Below, piece by piece: positions 7,902 through 16,259 of a DNA stretch of 53,438 nt (its first letter is position 1; the number at the start of each line of letters is the position of its first letter). The position numbers were made by a program, and so were the translations under genes. A model generated the notes under the pieces. That model searched no databases. It saw only the letters and a list, made by a program, of their open reading frames with translations, and was not told the DNA's origin. Where the stretch lies: NCBI GenBank assembly GCA_903835555.1, contig CAILNN010000137.1:1-53438 (forward strand), in the 5' to 3' direction. The DNA is from an uncultured Verrucomicrobiota bacterium (GTDB lineage: Bacteria; Verrucomicrobiota; Verrucomicrobiia; Limisphaerales; UBA9464).

Positions 7902-8654
7902 ATGAATGTTGTCCGCGGCGCGCGCTGGCTTCCGATATTTCTTCTGGCACTGGCGTGTCAAGCCGCCCCCGGGGCAGAGAATCAGCCGACGACCAACATG
8001 CCCCATCGACTCCTGTTCATCGGCAATAGCTTTACCTGCTTCAATGGCGGACTGGAACATCACGTCCAGCAGTTGGCCAGGAAATCCCCGGCCCTACAAA
8101 GCGTCGTAGCGGATCGAGCCACCAAAGGAGGTGCAACCCTACAGAATCTTCAGGGCCTGCCGTGGGTGCACGACAAGCTCAAGGAAGGCCACTTCGACGT
8201 GGTGGTATTGCAGGAGGCTATCCCGGAATTAACCGAGCACACCGTCGAACCGTTTTATCACCAGGCACGCCTGTTCCATGCGGAAATCAATTCTCTCGGC
8301 GGCAAGACCGTGCTTTTCATGGCATGGCCCTATGAGCGATTAAACTGGGTCTCGTTGGAAACCATCGCCGAGGCCCACAAAACCATTGGCCGCGAATTGG
8401 GAATCCCGGTCGCCCCGGTCGGCCTCGCCTTTCGCAACGCTCTCCGAGCCCGGCCCGCTTTCGCCATGCTGGGACCCGACCATGAGCACGAAACCATCCA
8501 CGGCAGCTACCTCGCCGCCGCCGTCCTCTATGCGACCATCTTCGGAGTCAATCCCGAAGGCTTGACATATAGTCCCGAGGGAGTATCCGTCGAGGAATCC
8601 ACCTTCCTCCAGGCGATCGCCTGGAAAACCATCCAAGACTGGAATCGAAATTGA
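7902..8654 (+). CDS. Secreted SGNH/GDSL-type hydrolase
   Basis: 250 residues. A signal peptide is present (LPIFLLALACQAAPGA, cleavage near residue 24). The nucleophile block is LFIGNSFT with Ser43. The probable catalytic acid/base pair lies in GPDHEHETIHGSYLAA (Asp193, His196, with His200 nearby). Family members hydrolyse esters, often acetyl groups on polysaccharides. The VVLQEAIPEL and MAWPYE segments match the fold's second and third blocks. The start is an ATG at 7902. It is monocistronic, converging on the gene ending at 8863. An exported carbohydrate esterase is the likely role; the substrate is inference. Confidence 0.82.
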   Translation: MNVVRGARWLPIFLLALACQAAPGAENQPTTNMPHRLLFIGNSFTCFNGGLEHHVQQLARKSPALQSVVADRATKGGATLQNLQGLPWVHDKLKEGHFDVVVLQEAIPELTEHTVEPFYHQARLFHAEINSLGGKTVLFMAWPYERLNWVSLETIAEAHKTIGRELGIPVAPVGLAFRNALRARPAFAMLGPDHEHETIHGSYLAAAVLYATIFGVNPEGLTYSPEGVSVEESTFLQAIAWKTIQDWNRN

Positions 8655-8665
8655 AAGGTCTCGCC

Positions 8666-8695
8666 AATTCACCTAGTCGAAATTCCGGGTGAATT
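8666..8695 (+). terminator. Possible terminator hairpin after the SGNH gene
   Basis: AATTCACC (8666-8673) pairs perfectly with GGTGAATT (8688-8695), 11 bp after the stop codon. The T run that follows is weak, so it may be only a partial terminator. Confidence 0.4.
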
Positions 8696-8708
8696 CAATC
8701 GTAAGCTG

Positions 8709-8768
8709 TTGAACGAAAGTAACATCGGTAGTGCGAGACTCCGTCGAGCCGGAGGCGGTCGGGACTAC
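8709..8768. repeat. REP-like palindrome, family B, copy 1
   Basis: A 41-bp imperfect palindrome from GTAGT (8728) to ACTAC (8768) with an inner CTCCG-TCGAGC-CGGAG stem. Its left part and leader (8709-8750, core AACATCGGTAG, CGAGACTC, GTCGAGCC) recur almost unchanged at 12719-12758. It lies between convergent genes. The rest of 8769-8862 shows no gene. Confidence 0.65.
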
Positions 8769-8862
8769 GCCCGCTCCGCAAAAGCGCGGCTTAATCGTCG
8801 GCCCCAGGCCCGAGTCGATGATCAAGTCAGAGGGAAACCCCGCCAACCCCAAATCTCCTGCC

Positions 8863-9387
8863 TTAAAACCGCCTCCGCCACACCCCCAAGGTGGTAAAAA
8901 ATGCCACCAAGACGCCATAGATCATAATCCCACAACCCACCGCAAAGGGGACCAATTCCCAATCACTGAATAGTACCAGCGGCAATCCAACCAATGCGGT
9001 TAGCCCCGACTCCCCCCAGAAACAACCGAGCAAGGTTAGAATAGGCGTTTCCGACACTTGCTCAGACATCCATTGGCGATACCGCAGTTCACCCATCGTC
9101 CGCATCAGCCAGACCGACTGAAGATTGCGGGCCGCCACCAGCAGGCTCGATGTGGTCAAGGAGATCGCCATCATGGGTAGTGCGGCAATGATCAAGCAAA
9201 GCCCTACGTTCAAAGGAACCCCCAGGCGCCAGCCCAGTCGTTTGGCAAACGGATTTCCTTCCAACACCAGATTGGGAGTACCCGCGTATGTGGAGCCCAG
9301 GTCACAGCTCCGCCCAAACAGACTGAGGCCCAGGCAAATCCACCAAGCCGGACTCCCCGGCGTGACAAAATCATCCACGCGAATCAT
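8863..9387 (-). CDS. Small integral membrane protein, DUF5658-like
   Basis: 174 residues with four predicted membrane helices (about 15-32, 55-75, 118-140 and 145-168). The first helix carries an Asp (CDLGSTYAG) followed by LEGNPFAKRLGW. This recalls the 'D-x-x-T ... E-x-N-P' pattern of DUF5658-type proteins, whose function is unknown. The ATG at 9387 lies 39 bp after the hisI stop on the same strand, so it may be the last gene of the his/mqn run. The family assignment is tentative; the membrane prediction is firm. Confidence 0.6.
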   Translation of the reverse strand: MIRVDDFVTPGSPAWWICLGLSLFGRSCDLGSTYAGTPNLVLEGNPFAKRLGWRLGVPLNVGLCLIIAALPMMAISLTTSSLLVAARNLQSVWLMRTMGELRYRQWMSEQVSETPILTLLGCFWGESGLTALVGLPLVLFSDWELVPFAVGCGIMIYGVLVAFFTTLGVWRRRF

Positions 9388-9426
9388 GGGGTGGGAGGCA
9401 CGATTCCCGTACCCCGACTCGGCACC

Positions 9427-9816
9427 CTATGCCCGACCATAAATTTGGTCCGGCGTTTGAAATTGGGCTTCGGAAACCGACCACGATTCTCCCGACGGAT
9501 CGACCGTCCGAAAAAAGCACGAGTGATAACCCTCGTGACAGGCCGCACCGGTTTGCTCCACCTGGATAAGAACGGTATCGGCATCGCAGTCAAACGATAC
9601 CGACTTGACCACTTGCACATGCCCGGAGGTTTCGCCTTTCATCCAGAACTTCTGTCGCGACCGGCTCCAAAACCACGTCTTCTGGGTCTTAAGGGTCTGC
9701 TCAAGCGAGGCCCGGTTCATCCACGCCATCATCAGCACCCGTCCGGTAGATTGTTCCTGGATGATGGCTGGCACCAATCCGTCCGCGTTCCACTTGATTT
9801 GGTCGAGAAACTTCAT
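9427..9816 (-). CDS. hisI: Phosphoribosyl-AMP cyclohydrolase (HisI)
   Basis: 129 residues, the normal length for a stand-alone HisI without the HisE pyrophosphohydrolase domain. It opens the adenine ring of phosphoribosyl-AMP in step 3 of histidine synthesis. Family motifs are present: [25 protein letters not shown], the metal-binding FDCDADT, and the Cys residues in [16 protein letters not shown]. The start is the ATG at 9816, where the family's usual N-terminus begins. The frame remains open a further 28 codons upstream, but that region belongs to a truncated gene in another frame. It follows hisF on the same strand. Confidence 0.93.
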   Translation of the reverse strand: MKFLDQIKWNADGLVPAIIQEQSTGRVLMMAWMNRASLEQTLKTQKTWFWSRSRQKFWMKGETSGHVQVVKSVSFDCDADTVLIQVEQTGAACHEGYHSCFFRTVDPSGESWSVSEAQFQTPDQIYGRA

Positions 9817-9841
9817 TGTCGGAAAACGATATCGGTTGAAA

Positions 9842-9970
9842 CTACAGATGGCTATTTCTGAGCAGTGATTGGCATGAACGCAAATGCCCATACCAGGCAA
9901 AGGTCATGAAGATGTTGCTCCCTAACAGCATCGCCACCGGTATCCAGGGAGAAGAATTCCACGTTCCCAT
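9842..9970 (-). pseudogene. Truncated DMT-family (DUF486) gene
   Basis: A 42-codon frame between hisF and hisI begins at an ATG (9970). It encodes a fragment with [13 protein letters not shown], which is the hallmark N-terminal helix of the DUF486/DMT-superfamily membrane proteins (normally about 110-120 residues with four helices). After that motif the sequence ([12 protein letters not shown], stop) no longer resembles the family. This looks like the 5' end of a gene whose remainder was deleted. It is in the same orientation as hisF (12-bp gap) and hisI (25-bp gap), so it may still be translated. Confidence 0.6.
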
Positions 9971-9982
9971 ACGCTCTTCGGC

Positions 9983-10759
9983 TCAGGTGAGACGGACCGG
10001 TATTCCACGCGATGCAATGTATTCCTTCACCTGCCGCACCGTGAAATCGCCATGGTGAAAGATGCTTGCCGCCAACACCGCATCGGCCCGCCCTTCCAGC
10101 AACACCTCCGCCATATGTTCCCGGCTTCCCGCGCCTCCTGAGGCTACGACCGGTACGCCTACCGCCTCGCTGATCCGTCGCGTAATCTCCAAGTCAAAGC
10201 CTTTGCGGGTTCCATCCCCATCAATCGAGTTCAAGACAATTTCGCCCGCTCCCAGTCCGACCGCCGTGCGTGCCCAATCGACCGCATCGAGGCCCGTAGC
10301 TTGGCGTCCTCCCTTGGCGTAGACCTCCCAACGGCCCGCCTCCGCCCGTCGGCAATCAATCGAAACCACAATGCATTGGCTGCCATACTTTTCGGCTCCT
10401 GCGCGAATCAAATCGGGTTCAGCCAGGGCACTGGAGTTGATACTCACCTTGTCCGCACCCGCTTTGAGCATGGCTCCCATATCGGCCACGGTCCGGATGC
10501 CGCCTCCCACCGTCAGCGGCATGAAACAACAGTCCGCCGTTCGCTCAATCACACCAATCATGGAGGTCCGCCCATGAGCACTGGCCGTGATGTCAAAAAA
10601 GACCAACTCGTCTGCTCCTTGATCATTGTAGCGCAGGGCCAACTCCACTGGATCGCCCACCGACCTCAGTCCGCCATCCTCAGCGCGACCAAACTGAACC
10701 CCACGAGTGACCTGTCCATCATGAACGTCCAAACAGGGAATGACACGGCGTGCGAGCAT
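9983..10759 (-). CDS. hisF: Imidazole glycerol phosphate synthase cyclase subunit (HisF)
   Basis: 258 residues, normal for HisF. The (beta/alpha)8 barrel closes the imidazole ring, using ammonia from HisH, to give imidazole glycerol phosphate and AICAR. The catalytic Asp11 is in RVIPCLDV and the second catalytic Asp is in VVSIDCRR (Asp135). The phosphate-binding loops TVGGGIRT and VVASGGAGS are intact, as is [14 protein letters not shown]. The start is the ATG at 10759; 16 upstream codons in frame do not fit the family. No hisH is visible in the window, and hisG lies 23 kb away, so the his genes are scattered. Confidence 0.95.
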   Translation of the reverse strand: MLARRVIPCLDVHDGQVTRGVQFGRAEDGGLRSVGDPVELALRYNDQGADELVFFDITASAHGRTSMIGVIERTADCCFMPLTVGGGIRTVADMGAMLKAGADKVSINSSALAEPDLIRAGAEKYGSQCIVVSIDCRRAEAGRWEVYAKGGRQATGLDAVDWARTAVGLGAGEIVLNSIDGDGTRKGFDLEITRRISEAVGVPVVASGGAGSREHMAEVLLEGRADAVLAASIFHHGDFTVRQVKEYIASRGIPVRLT

Positions 10760-10869
10760 GGCGACAGAAAAGATGAGCGTAGACAGGGTACGGATTCCAG
10801 AGCCCACGATGGCCGGGCACCAGTCAAACCCGGCCAGAGCCTAGCGGCCTGGGCTGGCGACGCCAATTC

Positions 10870-12060
10870 TCAACTCTGGGCTGTCGCCGCATTCGTTTCC
10901 TCCACCCGGCCCACGCTGGCATCGCCTCCCGCCTCGCTGGTGGCCGCTGCCGTCGTCTCAGATTCCTTCCAGACTTTGATTGGCTCGTAAAAGGTATTGC
11001 GCTGAACCGGAATCCGACCGGCCTCGCGGATTGCTTTGATCAGGTCTTTTTGGTGCTGGAGTTGCGGAGATTGCGCTCCCGCCATGTGAAAGATGTGCTC
11101 CTCAATGATCGTGCCGTGCAAATCGTCGGCCCCATAGCTTAAGGCAACCTGCGCCATCCTCAGACCCATGCCCACCCAATAGGCCGTAATATGGTCGAAG
11201 TTATCCAAATAGAGGCGCGAGACCGCCATCGTGCGCAGGAGATCGTTCCCCGTGGGGGCATGCTGTACCGGGAGCCGATTGTTGTCCGGTTGATAGGGCA
11301 GGGGAATAAAACCGGTAAAGCCATGGGTTTCATCCTGGAGCGCTCTTAATTGGCGCAGGTGATCGACCCGATCCGCGTGACTTTCCAAATGCCCAAACAA
11401 CAGGGTGCACGTGCTGCGTCCACCGAGCAAATGCCAGGTGCGATGGACTTCCAGGTACTCGGCTGCGCTTTCTTTGCCGGTGGCTATTTTTTGGCGAACC
11501 GATGGCGCGAAAACTTCGGCTCCGCCACCGGTCAGAGCTGCCAAACCGGCCTCTTTGAGTTCGATCAAGACCTCTCGAACCGGTTTCCGCGCCAGCCAGG
11601 CCAGATGAAGAACTTCGATGGCGGTAAAGCACTTGAGCTGCAAGCGCGGGTCCAACGCCTGCAAGGCGCGAAGAAAGCCCGTGTAGTAGCTGAATGGCAA
11701 CGATGGGTGCAATCCCCCCACGATGTGCAATTCGGTGATACCTAATGCTAACGCCTCGCGCGCCTTCTCTACCATCTGCTCAGCGGTCAATTCGAAGCCA
11801 TCGCGATCCCTCTTTTTCCGTGAAAAAGCGCAAAATTGGCAACTGAGGATGCAGTAGTTTGAGTAGTTGATGTACCGGTTGAGGATGTACGATGCATGCC
11901 GACCATTTCGCCGTTCATTGGCCATACTGGCCAGAGCCCCCAGGGCATTCAAATCCGCCGTTTGATACAGGCGAAGGGCGTCCGCCTCATCCAGGCGTAC
12001 CCCTCGTTCGACTTTGGCCGCCAGATCGGCCAGCTTACTATGGCGCAGGGCAAAACTCAC
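10870..12060 (-). CDS. mqnE: Aminodeoxyfutalosine synthase (MqnE)
   Basis: A radical SAM enzyme of the futalosine route to menaquinone. The family joins the chorismate-derived product of MqnA to S-adenosylmethionine to form aminofutalosine. The cluster motif is C-x3-C-x2-C in NYCILSCQFCAF (about Cys70, 74, 77). Other MqnE features are ELHIVGGLHP, GLAALTGGGAEVF, GFIPLPYQPDN and GTIIEEHIFHMAG. I place the start at the GTG at 12060; a TTG three codons upstream is possible. The C-terminal about 30 residues (Ala/Thr/Glu rich) are a non-conserved tail. trmL lies 41 bp upstream on the same strand. Its presence implies menaquinone-based respiration. MqnC is the nearest alternative, but the GGGAEVF and EEHI blocks favour MqnE. 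Confidence 0.9.
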   Translation of the reverse strand: MSFALRHSKLADLAAKVERGVRLDEADALRLYQTADLNALGALASMANERRNGRHASYILNRYINYSNYCILSCQFCAFSRKKRDRDGFELTAEQMVEKAREALALGITELHIVGGLHPSLPFSYYTGFLRALQALDPRLQLKCFTAIEVLHLAWLARKPVREVLIELKEAGLAALTGGGAEVFAPSVRQKIATGKESAAEYLEVHRTWHLLGGRSTCTLLFGHLESHADRVDHLRQLRALQDETHGFTGFIPLPYQPDNNRLPVQHAPTGNDLLRTMAVSRLYLDNFDHITAYWVGMGLRMAQVALSYGADDLHGTIIEEHIFHMAGAQSPQLQHQKDLIKAIREAGRIPVQRNTFYEPIKVWKESETTAAATSEAGGDASVGRVEETNAATAQS

Positions 12061-12101
12061 AACTGGCAATCAAACCCAGTTTCGACCATCCCGCAATGCT
12101 T

Positions 12102-12566
12102 TCAACCACCACCGGGCCAATTCAGTTGCCGCATCGCCTCCGCCAACACCATCGCCGCGCAATTGGCCAGATTGAGAGAGCGGGCTTCGGCGTTGGCCAT
12201 GGGAATCCTCAGCCAACCGTCTCGATGGTCTTCCAACAGACGCTGCGGCAAACCGGCCGTTTCACGACCAAAGACCAGATAGTCGTCGACACCAAACGCG
12301 GCGTCGGTATACCGGATCGGCCCATTCGACTCGATGAGCCAGAGGCGCGCGCCCGGAAGCAGAGCTGCCTGAAACTCTGTCCAGTTTGACCAGGTTCTCC
12401 AGTCCACCTGCTTCCAGTAGTCCATGCCCGCCCGCTTCAGCTCGCGGTCATCCAACCGAAAACCAAGCGGCTCAATCAGGTGCAACGACGTTCGCGTCGC
12501 CGCGCAAAGACGGGCGATGTTCCCCGTATTCGGCGCTATTTCCGGTTCTACCAAGACCAGATTCAT
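12102..12566 (-). CDS. trmL: tRNA (cytidine/uridine-34-2'-O)-methyltransferase (TrmL)
   Basis: 154 residues, the usual length of TrmL, a SPOUT-class enzyme that 2'-O-methylates the wobble nucleotide of tRNA-Leu isoacceptors. Motifs include LVEPEIAPNTGNIARLCAAT at the N-terminus, LVFGRETAGLP for the knot, and IPMANAEARSLNLANCAAMVLAEAMRQ forming the SAM-binding trefoil end. The start is the ATG at 12566. It is followed 41 bp later by mqnE. The 311 bp between it and truA carry a dispersed repeat. The function call is firm at family level. Confidence 0.93.
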   Translation of the reverse strand: MNLVLVEPEIAPNTGNIARLCAATRTSLHLIEPLGFRLDDRELKRAGMDYWKQVDWRTWSNWTEFQAALLPGARLWLIESNGPIRYTDAAFGVDDYLVFGRETAGLPQRLLEDHRDGWLRIPMANAEARSLNLANCAAMVLAEAMRQLNWPGGG

Positions 12567-12718
12567 GTGCGATGTACGATCGATTTAGACTTCGTCTTTC
12601 CGTTAGACCAACATCTCGTGTCGTCCCAATGCCAGAGTCTTCGCGTGCCACTCTGCCAGGCGCTAGCTATTTTAAATTTCAACTCGGCTCATAACCTGTT
12701 CGATTCAATTGTAACCGA

Positions 12719-12869
12719 TTGAAAAAGAGCAACATCGGTAGCGAGACTCTGTCGAGCCACCGGGCCGCAACCCGTTCCAGAGCAGCCATGCGGGTCAAAA
12801 ACCCGGAACCCAACACACTTCGAGAGCCCCCGGCCCAAATCGCCAGTCCCCGAGGCCCAAGACCCGCCG
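12719..12869 (-). repeat. Dispersed repeat, copy 2, with family B palindrome
   Basis: Read on the minus strand, 12869-12731 aligns with 121-247 of the plus strand. Shared blocks include GGCGGGTCT, GGGGACTGGCGA, TGTGTTGGGTTCCGG and GGAACGGGTT. The end nearest 12719 carries the same leader and REP core found at 8709-8750 (AACATCGGTAG, CGAGACTC, GTCGAGCC). It fills most of the gap between truA (stop at 12878) and trmL. The remaining bases 12567-12718 show only a small TTCAAT/ATTGAA stem. Confidence 0.7.
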
Positions 12870-12877
12870 ATCTGCCC

Positions 12878-13726
12878 CTACGCCCGGGGAGGATAAAAAA
12901 CCTGGTGCAACACCAAACCGTGCGCCGGAGCCGTCATGCCGGTCAAACAGCGGTCTCGTGTCGCCAATAAGGGAGGCAAATCGGTGGTCGCGATCTTGCC
13001 GTTACCCACTTGGACCAGCGTTCCCACAATCCCTCGACACATCTTATACAGAAAACCGTCTGCCTCGATAATAAAGGTGAGCAGGGGGCCGGACCTCCGA
13101 ATTTCGCACCGGGTCAGATTCCGCACCGTATGTTGTCGCTCGTATCCCGGGCTCGCACTGAAAGCCAGAAAATCGCGACGCCCCACCAAGCCGGCCGCCG
13201 CCTGCTTCATCCGGGAAAAATCCAGTACCCACGGAACATGCCACGACTGTGCCATCAACAGCGGATGATGGGCCGCATGATTCCAAACCAGATACCGATA
13301 TTGCTTCCCACGCGCCGAGAAACGGGAATGAAAAGTTGGTTTTGCCCGCACCGCGCTTAACACCCGAATGTCGTTTGGAAGATGGGCATTGGCCGCCAAC
13401 ACCAGCTTGCGCGGCTCCATTCGCCAGTCCTCCTCGGGCACATCAAAATGAGCCACCATCCCCAGAGCATGAACGCCGGTATCGGTTCGACTGGAACCGC
13501 TGACCCGGGAAGCCCGGCGAAAGAGCTTTGCCAGTGCCTCCTCTATGCGCTGCTGGACCGATACCTGGCCGTCCTGCCATTGCCAGCCAAAGTAATGTGT
13601 TCCCTCGTAGGCCACGATCATCCGCAACCGCGCCTGCCCGGGAGGAACTTCGATCGGCTCCAGCGCATCCTTTTCGGTCGCTTTGGAATCCAAACCGGTG
13701 TCCAAAGTGGTCGGTGCCTGCGCCAT
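12878..13726 (-). CDS. truA: tRNA pseudouridine(38-40) synthase (TruA)
   Basis: 282 residues. It isomerises uridines 38-40 of the tRNA anticodon arm. The catalytic Asp82 is in SSRTDTGVHA; YEGTHYFGWQWQ, FHSRFSARGKQYRYLVWN and FLYKMCRGIVGTLVQVG are the other conserved blocks. About 30 N-terminal residues before RLRMIVAYEGT are not conserved, so Met36 is an alternative start, but the ATG at 13726 fits the spacing. It begins 6 bp after the ruvX stop, which suggests co-translation. Confidence 0.94.
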   Translation of the reverse strand: MAQAPTTLDTGLDSKATEKDALEPIEVPPGQARLRMIVAYEGTHYFGWQWQDGQVSVQQRIEEALAKLFRRASRVSGSSRTDTGVHALGMVAHFDVPEEDWRMEPRKLVLAANAHLPNDIRVLSAVRAKPTFHSRFSARGKQYRYLVWNHAAHHPLLMAQSWHVPWVLDFSRMKQAAAGLVGRRDFLAFSASPGYERQHTVRNLTRCEIRRSGPLLTFIIEADGFLYKMCRGIVGTLVQVGNGKIATTDLPPLLATRDRCLTGMTAPAHGLVLHQVFYPPRA

Positions 13727-13732
13727 CGGTGC

Positions 13733-14149
13733 CTAGGCCAATATCAGGCTGTCGAGGTAACTTTGAAGGAGCAGGGCCGCTGCCGTCTTATCAATCTTCC
13801 CTTTTCGGTCTTTGCGTCCCACGTTCCCCTCAATCAACAGCCGCTCCGCCTGTCTGGAGGTCAATCGCTCATCCCAGACCTTGAGAGGAATGGTCACCGC
13901 TTCTTGCAGAACAGTGATGAACTCGCGCACCCGTTTGGCCGCCTCGCCGTAGCTTCCATCCATGTTTCGCGGCATGCCGATCAAGATGAGCTCAACTTCC
14001 TTCTCACGAATCAAGATTCTCAGCCGATCCAAAAAGGCGGTAAAGGGTACTGCGGGAATAAATTCGACCGGTTGAGCGATCATTTTTAGTTCATCGCTCA
14101 CCGCCACACCGATGCGCCGGGTGCCGTGATCGAGGGCCAGGATTCTCAT
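13733..14149 (-). CDS. ruvX: Holliday junction resolvase-like protein / pre-16S rRNA nuclease (RuvX/YqgF)
   Basis: 138 residues, standard for YqgF/RuvX, an RNase H-fold protein needed for 16S rRNA 5'-end maturation in bacteria. ALDHGTRRIGVAVSD holds the first catalytic Asp; LILIGMPRNMDGSYGEAAKRVREF and VWDERLTSRQAERLL carry the remaining family residues; DKTAAALLLQSYLD closes the protein. The start is the ATG at 14149. The frame is open for 59 further codons upstream, but those overlap nagB and do not resemble the family. It is embedded in nagB-ruvX-truA with gaps of 26 and 6 bp. Confidence 0.93.
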   Translation of the reverse strand: MRILALDHGTRRIGVAVSDELKMIAQPVEFIPAVPFTAFLDRLRILIREKEVELILIGMPRNMDGSYGEAAKRVREFITVLQEAVTIPLKVWDERLTSRQAERLLIEGNVGRKDRKGKIDKTAAALLLQSYLDSLILA

Positions 14150-14175
14150 GGGTGGGGCGGTGGAAACAACCGTGG

Positions 14176-14970
14176 CTATCGGCTGAGCCGCGACGATGAG
14201 TCGAGGTCCAGCAGCAACGTGGCATGGGGTGTTTCCCGTAAGATGGAGGCTGGACAAGCAGTCGACACCGGCCCTTCCAAGGCGGCTGCGATCGGCTTCG
14301 CCTTCCGAAACTCGGGTGCCAGGCACAACAACTTCCGAGCCGACCGCAACGCGGGAATGGTCAACGTTAGGGCGTAAGGCGGTACGGTTTCCAGCGAGCT
14401 AAAGTGCCCCTCCTTCACCTGCTGCATCTTGCAGTCGTCATCCAGCTTCACCAGCTTGACCCAATGCGGGTCATCAAACCGCGCCACTGGCGGGTCGTTA
14501 AAGGCCAGATGCCCGTTTTCACCGACACCCAGGCAGCACAAGTCGATCATTTGATCCTGGAGCAGGCGGGTGTACCGATCACATTCATCGAGTGGTTCCA
14601 GCGCCTCGCCATCCAAGTAATGGAATGCGCCGGGTTTGACGAGCGACTCCACCTTTTCCCGCATATATCGACGAAATGACGCCGGATGATTCCCCGAAAT
14701 GCCCAGATACTCATCCATGTGGAAGAGAGTCACCCTGGACCAATCAACACCGCCCATGGCCGTCAGCTCCTTGAGGAAACGGATTTGCGAATTCCCCGTA
14801 GCCAGAATGGCCGCCGCCGATCCCTGGCGACGGATTGCCTCACTGAGCAATTCACCAACCCGCACCGCCATGGAGGTCGAAAGCTCCCCAATCGTTGAGA
14901 ATACTTCGACGGACAGCTGGTCCACCTGAAAAGTCCGAGCTGGAACGGGAACTGCGGTTGAATTTATCAT
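14176..14970 (-). CDS. nagB: Glucosamine-6-phosphate deaminase family protein
   Basis: 264 residues, the length of NagB. Family members convert glucosamine 6-phosphate to fructose 6-phosphate and ammonia. ILATGNSQ is the phosphate loop, VTLFHMDEYLG contains the catalytic Asp, and CCLGVGENGHLAFNDPP is the signature containing the Asn-Gly-His. VPPYALTLTIPAL and CLAPEFRKAKPIAAALEGPVS complete the fold. The related 6-phosphogluconolactonases lack this exact signature. The start is the ATG at 14970. It is the first gene of the minus-strand run; amino-sugar use would suit the many surface glycan-binding proteins here (inference). Confidence 0.88.
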   Translation of the reverse strand: MINSTAVPVPARTFQVDQLSVEVFSTIGELSTSMAVRVGELLSEAIRRQGSAAAILATGNSQIRFLKELTAMGGVDWSRVTLFHMDEYLGISGNHPASFRRYMREKVESLVKPGAFHYLDGEALEPLDECDRYTRLLQDQMIDLCCLGVGENGHLAFNDPPVARFDDPHWVKLVKLDDDCKMQQVKEGHFSSLETVPPYALTLTIPALRSARKLLCLAPEFRKAKPIAAALEGPVSTACPASILRETPHATLLLDLDSSSRLSR

Positions 14971-15035
14971 TCGCTCGGCCAGTTTGACCCATCCCTGACC
15001 CCCGAGGCAATCCCGGAGTCATTCCCCCTCCCAAT

Positions 15036-15134
15036 GGGACGACCTCGTGCGAGTCCCTAATCAAATCCGGAGACGGTTCCCCTACCGCCCCGGCCAATCC
15101 AGCAATAGCGATTCTGAATCGCCGTCAGCAGGAC
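15036..15134. repeat. Short palindromic repeat, family C, copy 2, with extra hairpins
   Basis: GGGAC...GTCCC (15036-15057, core CTCGTGCGAG) and GGCCAATCCAGCAATAGC (15092-15109) match the element at 6365-6469. Two further stems follow directly: GCGATTC-T-GAATCGC (15108-15122) and CAGCAG-GAC-CTGCTG (near 15126-15140). The stretch 14971-15375 has no gene. Confidence 0.6.
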
Positions 15135-15170
15135 CTGCTGCGAATTCCCAACTGTTCCAAGACCACTCCA

Positions 15171-15251
15171 CTAAAACGCCCCAGGGCTTCGTTGCTCGTC
15201 GGCCACATTTCAATATTCGACCGCCTCGCGCCTCGCCCTGGGGCATTTTAG
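15171..15251. repeat. 17-bp inverted repeat with a 47-base loop
   Basis: CTAAAACGCCCCAGGGC (15171-15187) pairs with GCCCTGGGGCATTTTAG (15235-15251) with one mismatch. The loop is GC-rich and contains two short CGTCGG/CGACCG-like segments. Lack of a T run argues against a terminator. It is 125 bp before tRNA-Ser and may be a mobile structured repeat. Only one copy is in this window. Confidence 0.55.
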
Positions 15252-15375
15252 GCGCAACAAACTGCAAGCTACTTCGGAAACACGACACTAGGTCCGACCC
15301 AAAACGATTTTCAGCCCTGAAGGGGCGAAAGTCGGTTGACCGGACGTCCCCGACCGTGTTTCCTCTCCGCTGAGC

Positions 15376-15468
15376 GGAGAGATGGCCGAGTGGCTGAAGG
15401 CGCTGGTTTGCTAAACCGGTATACTCTCAAAAGGGGTATCGGGGGTTCGAATCCCCCTCTCTCCGCCA
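15376..15468 (+). tRNA. tRNA-Ser (GCT anticodon)
   Basis: A class II tRNA. The acceptor stem is GGAGAGA/TCTCTCC, the D arm contains GGCCGAGTGGC, and the anticodon stem-loop GGTTT-GCT-AAACC reads AGC/AGU codons. A long variable arm follows (TATACTCTCAAAAGGGGTAT region), then the T arm GGGGGTTCGAATCCCCC. The discriminator is G and CCA is encoded at 15466-15468. All parts are intact. Confidence 0.97.
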
Positions 15469-15862
15469 CTATTCTCCATCAACGACTTACGCAGAATTCC
15501 GTCGCTGGTGGCAACACCCAGTGTCAACAAGTTCGGTGAAATCATCCACGTTTGATGGTGTCGCGGAAGTTACCCAAGTCGCCAATTTCCATTCCTTCGC
15601 CCATGGGAATTCGACCTCATCTTTAGTCATGCAACCCTGCTAAACCCTTGGGTAACGTCCCAGCCAAGCCGCTTTGGACCGAATTAAATGATTTCCTTTG
15701 CGGGTGCCAAAAGTTGAAAAGCTCGCGGTCGAATAGTTTCCAAGGGACGCGGAGTTATCGCGCGGTAAACTCTGGTACAGTCACGCCTTACGCTTGCCCG
15801 TACTGGAAGAGGGCGAACTGCTGCTGCCTTTAGGTGCACTGAATTGCATGCCCAGATACTTG
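15469..15862. other. No gene recognised
   Basis: This stretch after tRNA-Ser has only short frames without recognisable motifs and no strong hairpin. It leads into two decayed genes, so it may be decayed coding sequence. Confidence 0.4.
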
Positions 15863-16259
15863 ATGCCACGCTTACAAAAAATGGACACCGGGAAACAGTT
15901 TGAGACGTTGGTCGGTATTTGGGGGCACTTTCAATCCTGGAGGCCACTTTGACGAGACCCTTGTATTCTTTGCCGACGGCACGGGAGCAATTGATTACTT
16001 CAATATCGACTACTGTGGCAGGGAGACGTTCAAATGGGAGCTTGTCGACGAGCATCACCTTCGTTTCGATGGAAAAATAAATATCGTCAGGGTCGAAATC
16101 GCCGAGTTTGAATTTGGCGAATCCATCGATTTAACCGACGAAAAATCGGTTATGCTCATCGTCTATCCGAAAGGAAAAGGCGAAAGACCCGAGAAATTCA
16201 TCAAGTCCGATAATCCAATCGAGAGTTACAAAATCCCCAAGGAGGAACATCTGGCCTAG
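15863..16259 (+). pseudogene. Small hypothetical gene broken by a frameshift
   Basis: The main open frame (119 codons ending 16259) can only start at a TTG (15900). Its first residues are poor, whereas a second frame from the ATG at 15863 reads into the same region as ...KQFETLVGIWG and then runs off. Removing one G from the five-G run at 15921-15925 joins them as LVGIWG-TFNPGGHFDETLVFF, a sensible continuous N-terminus reminiscent of lipocalin-like small proteins. So the gene has probably suffered a one-base insertion, or the run is a sequencing error. The product would be about 131 residues, acidic, with no signal peptide. The function is unknown. Confidence 0.5.
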
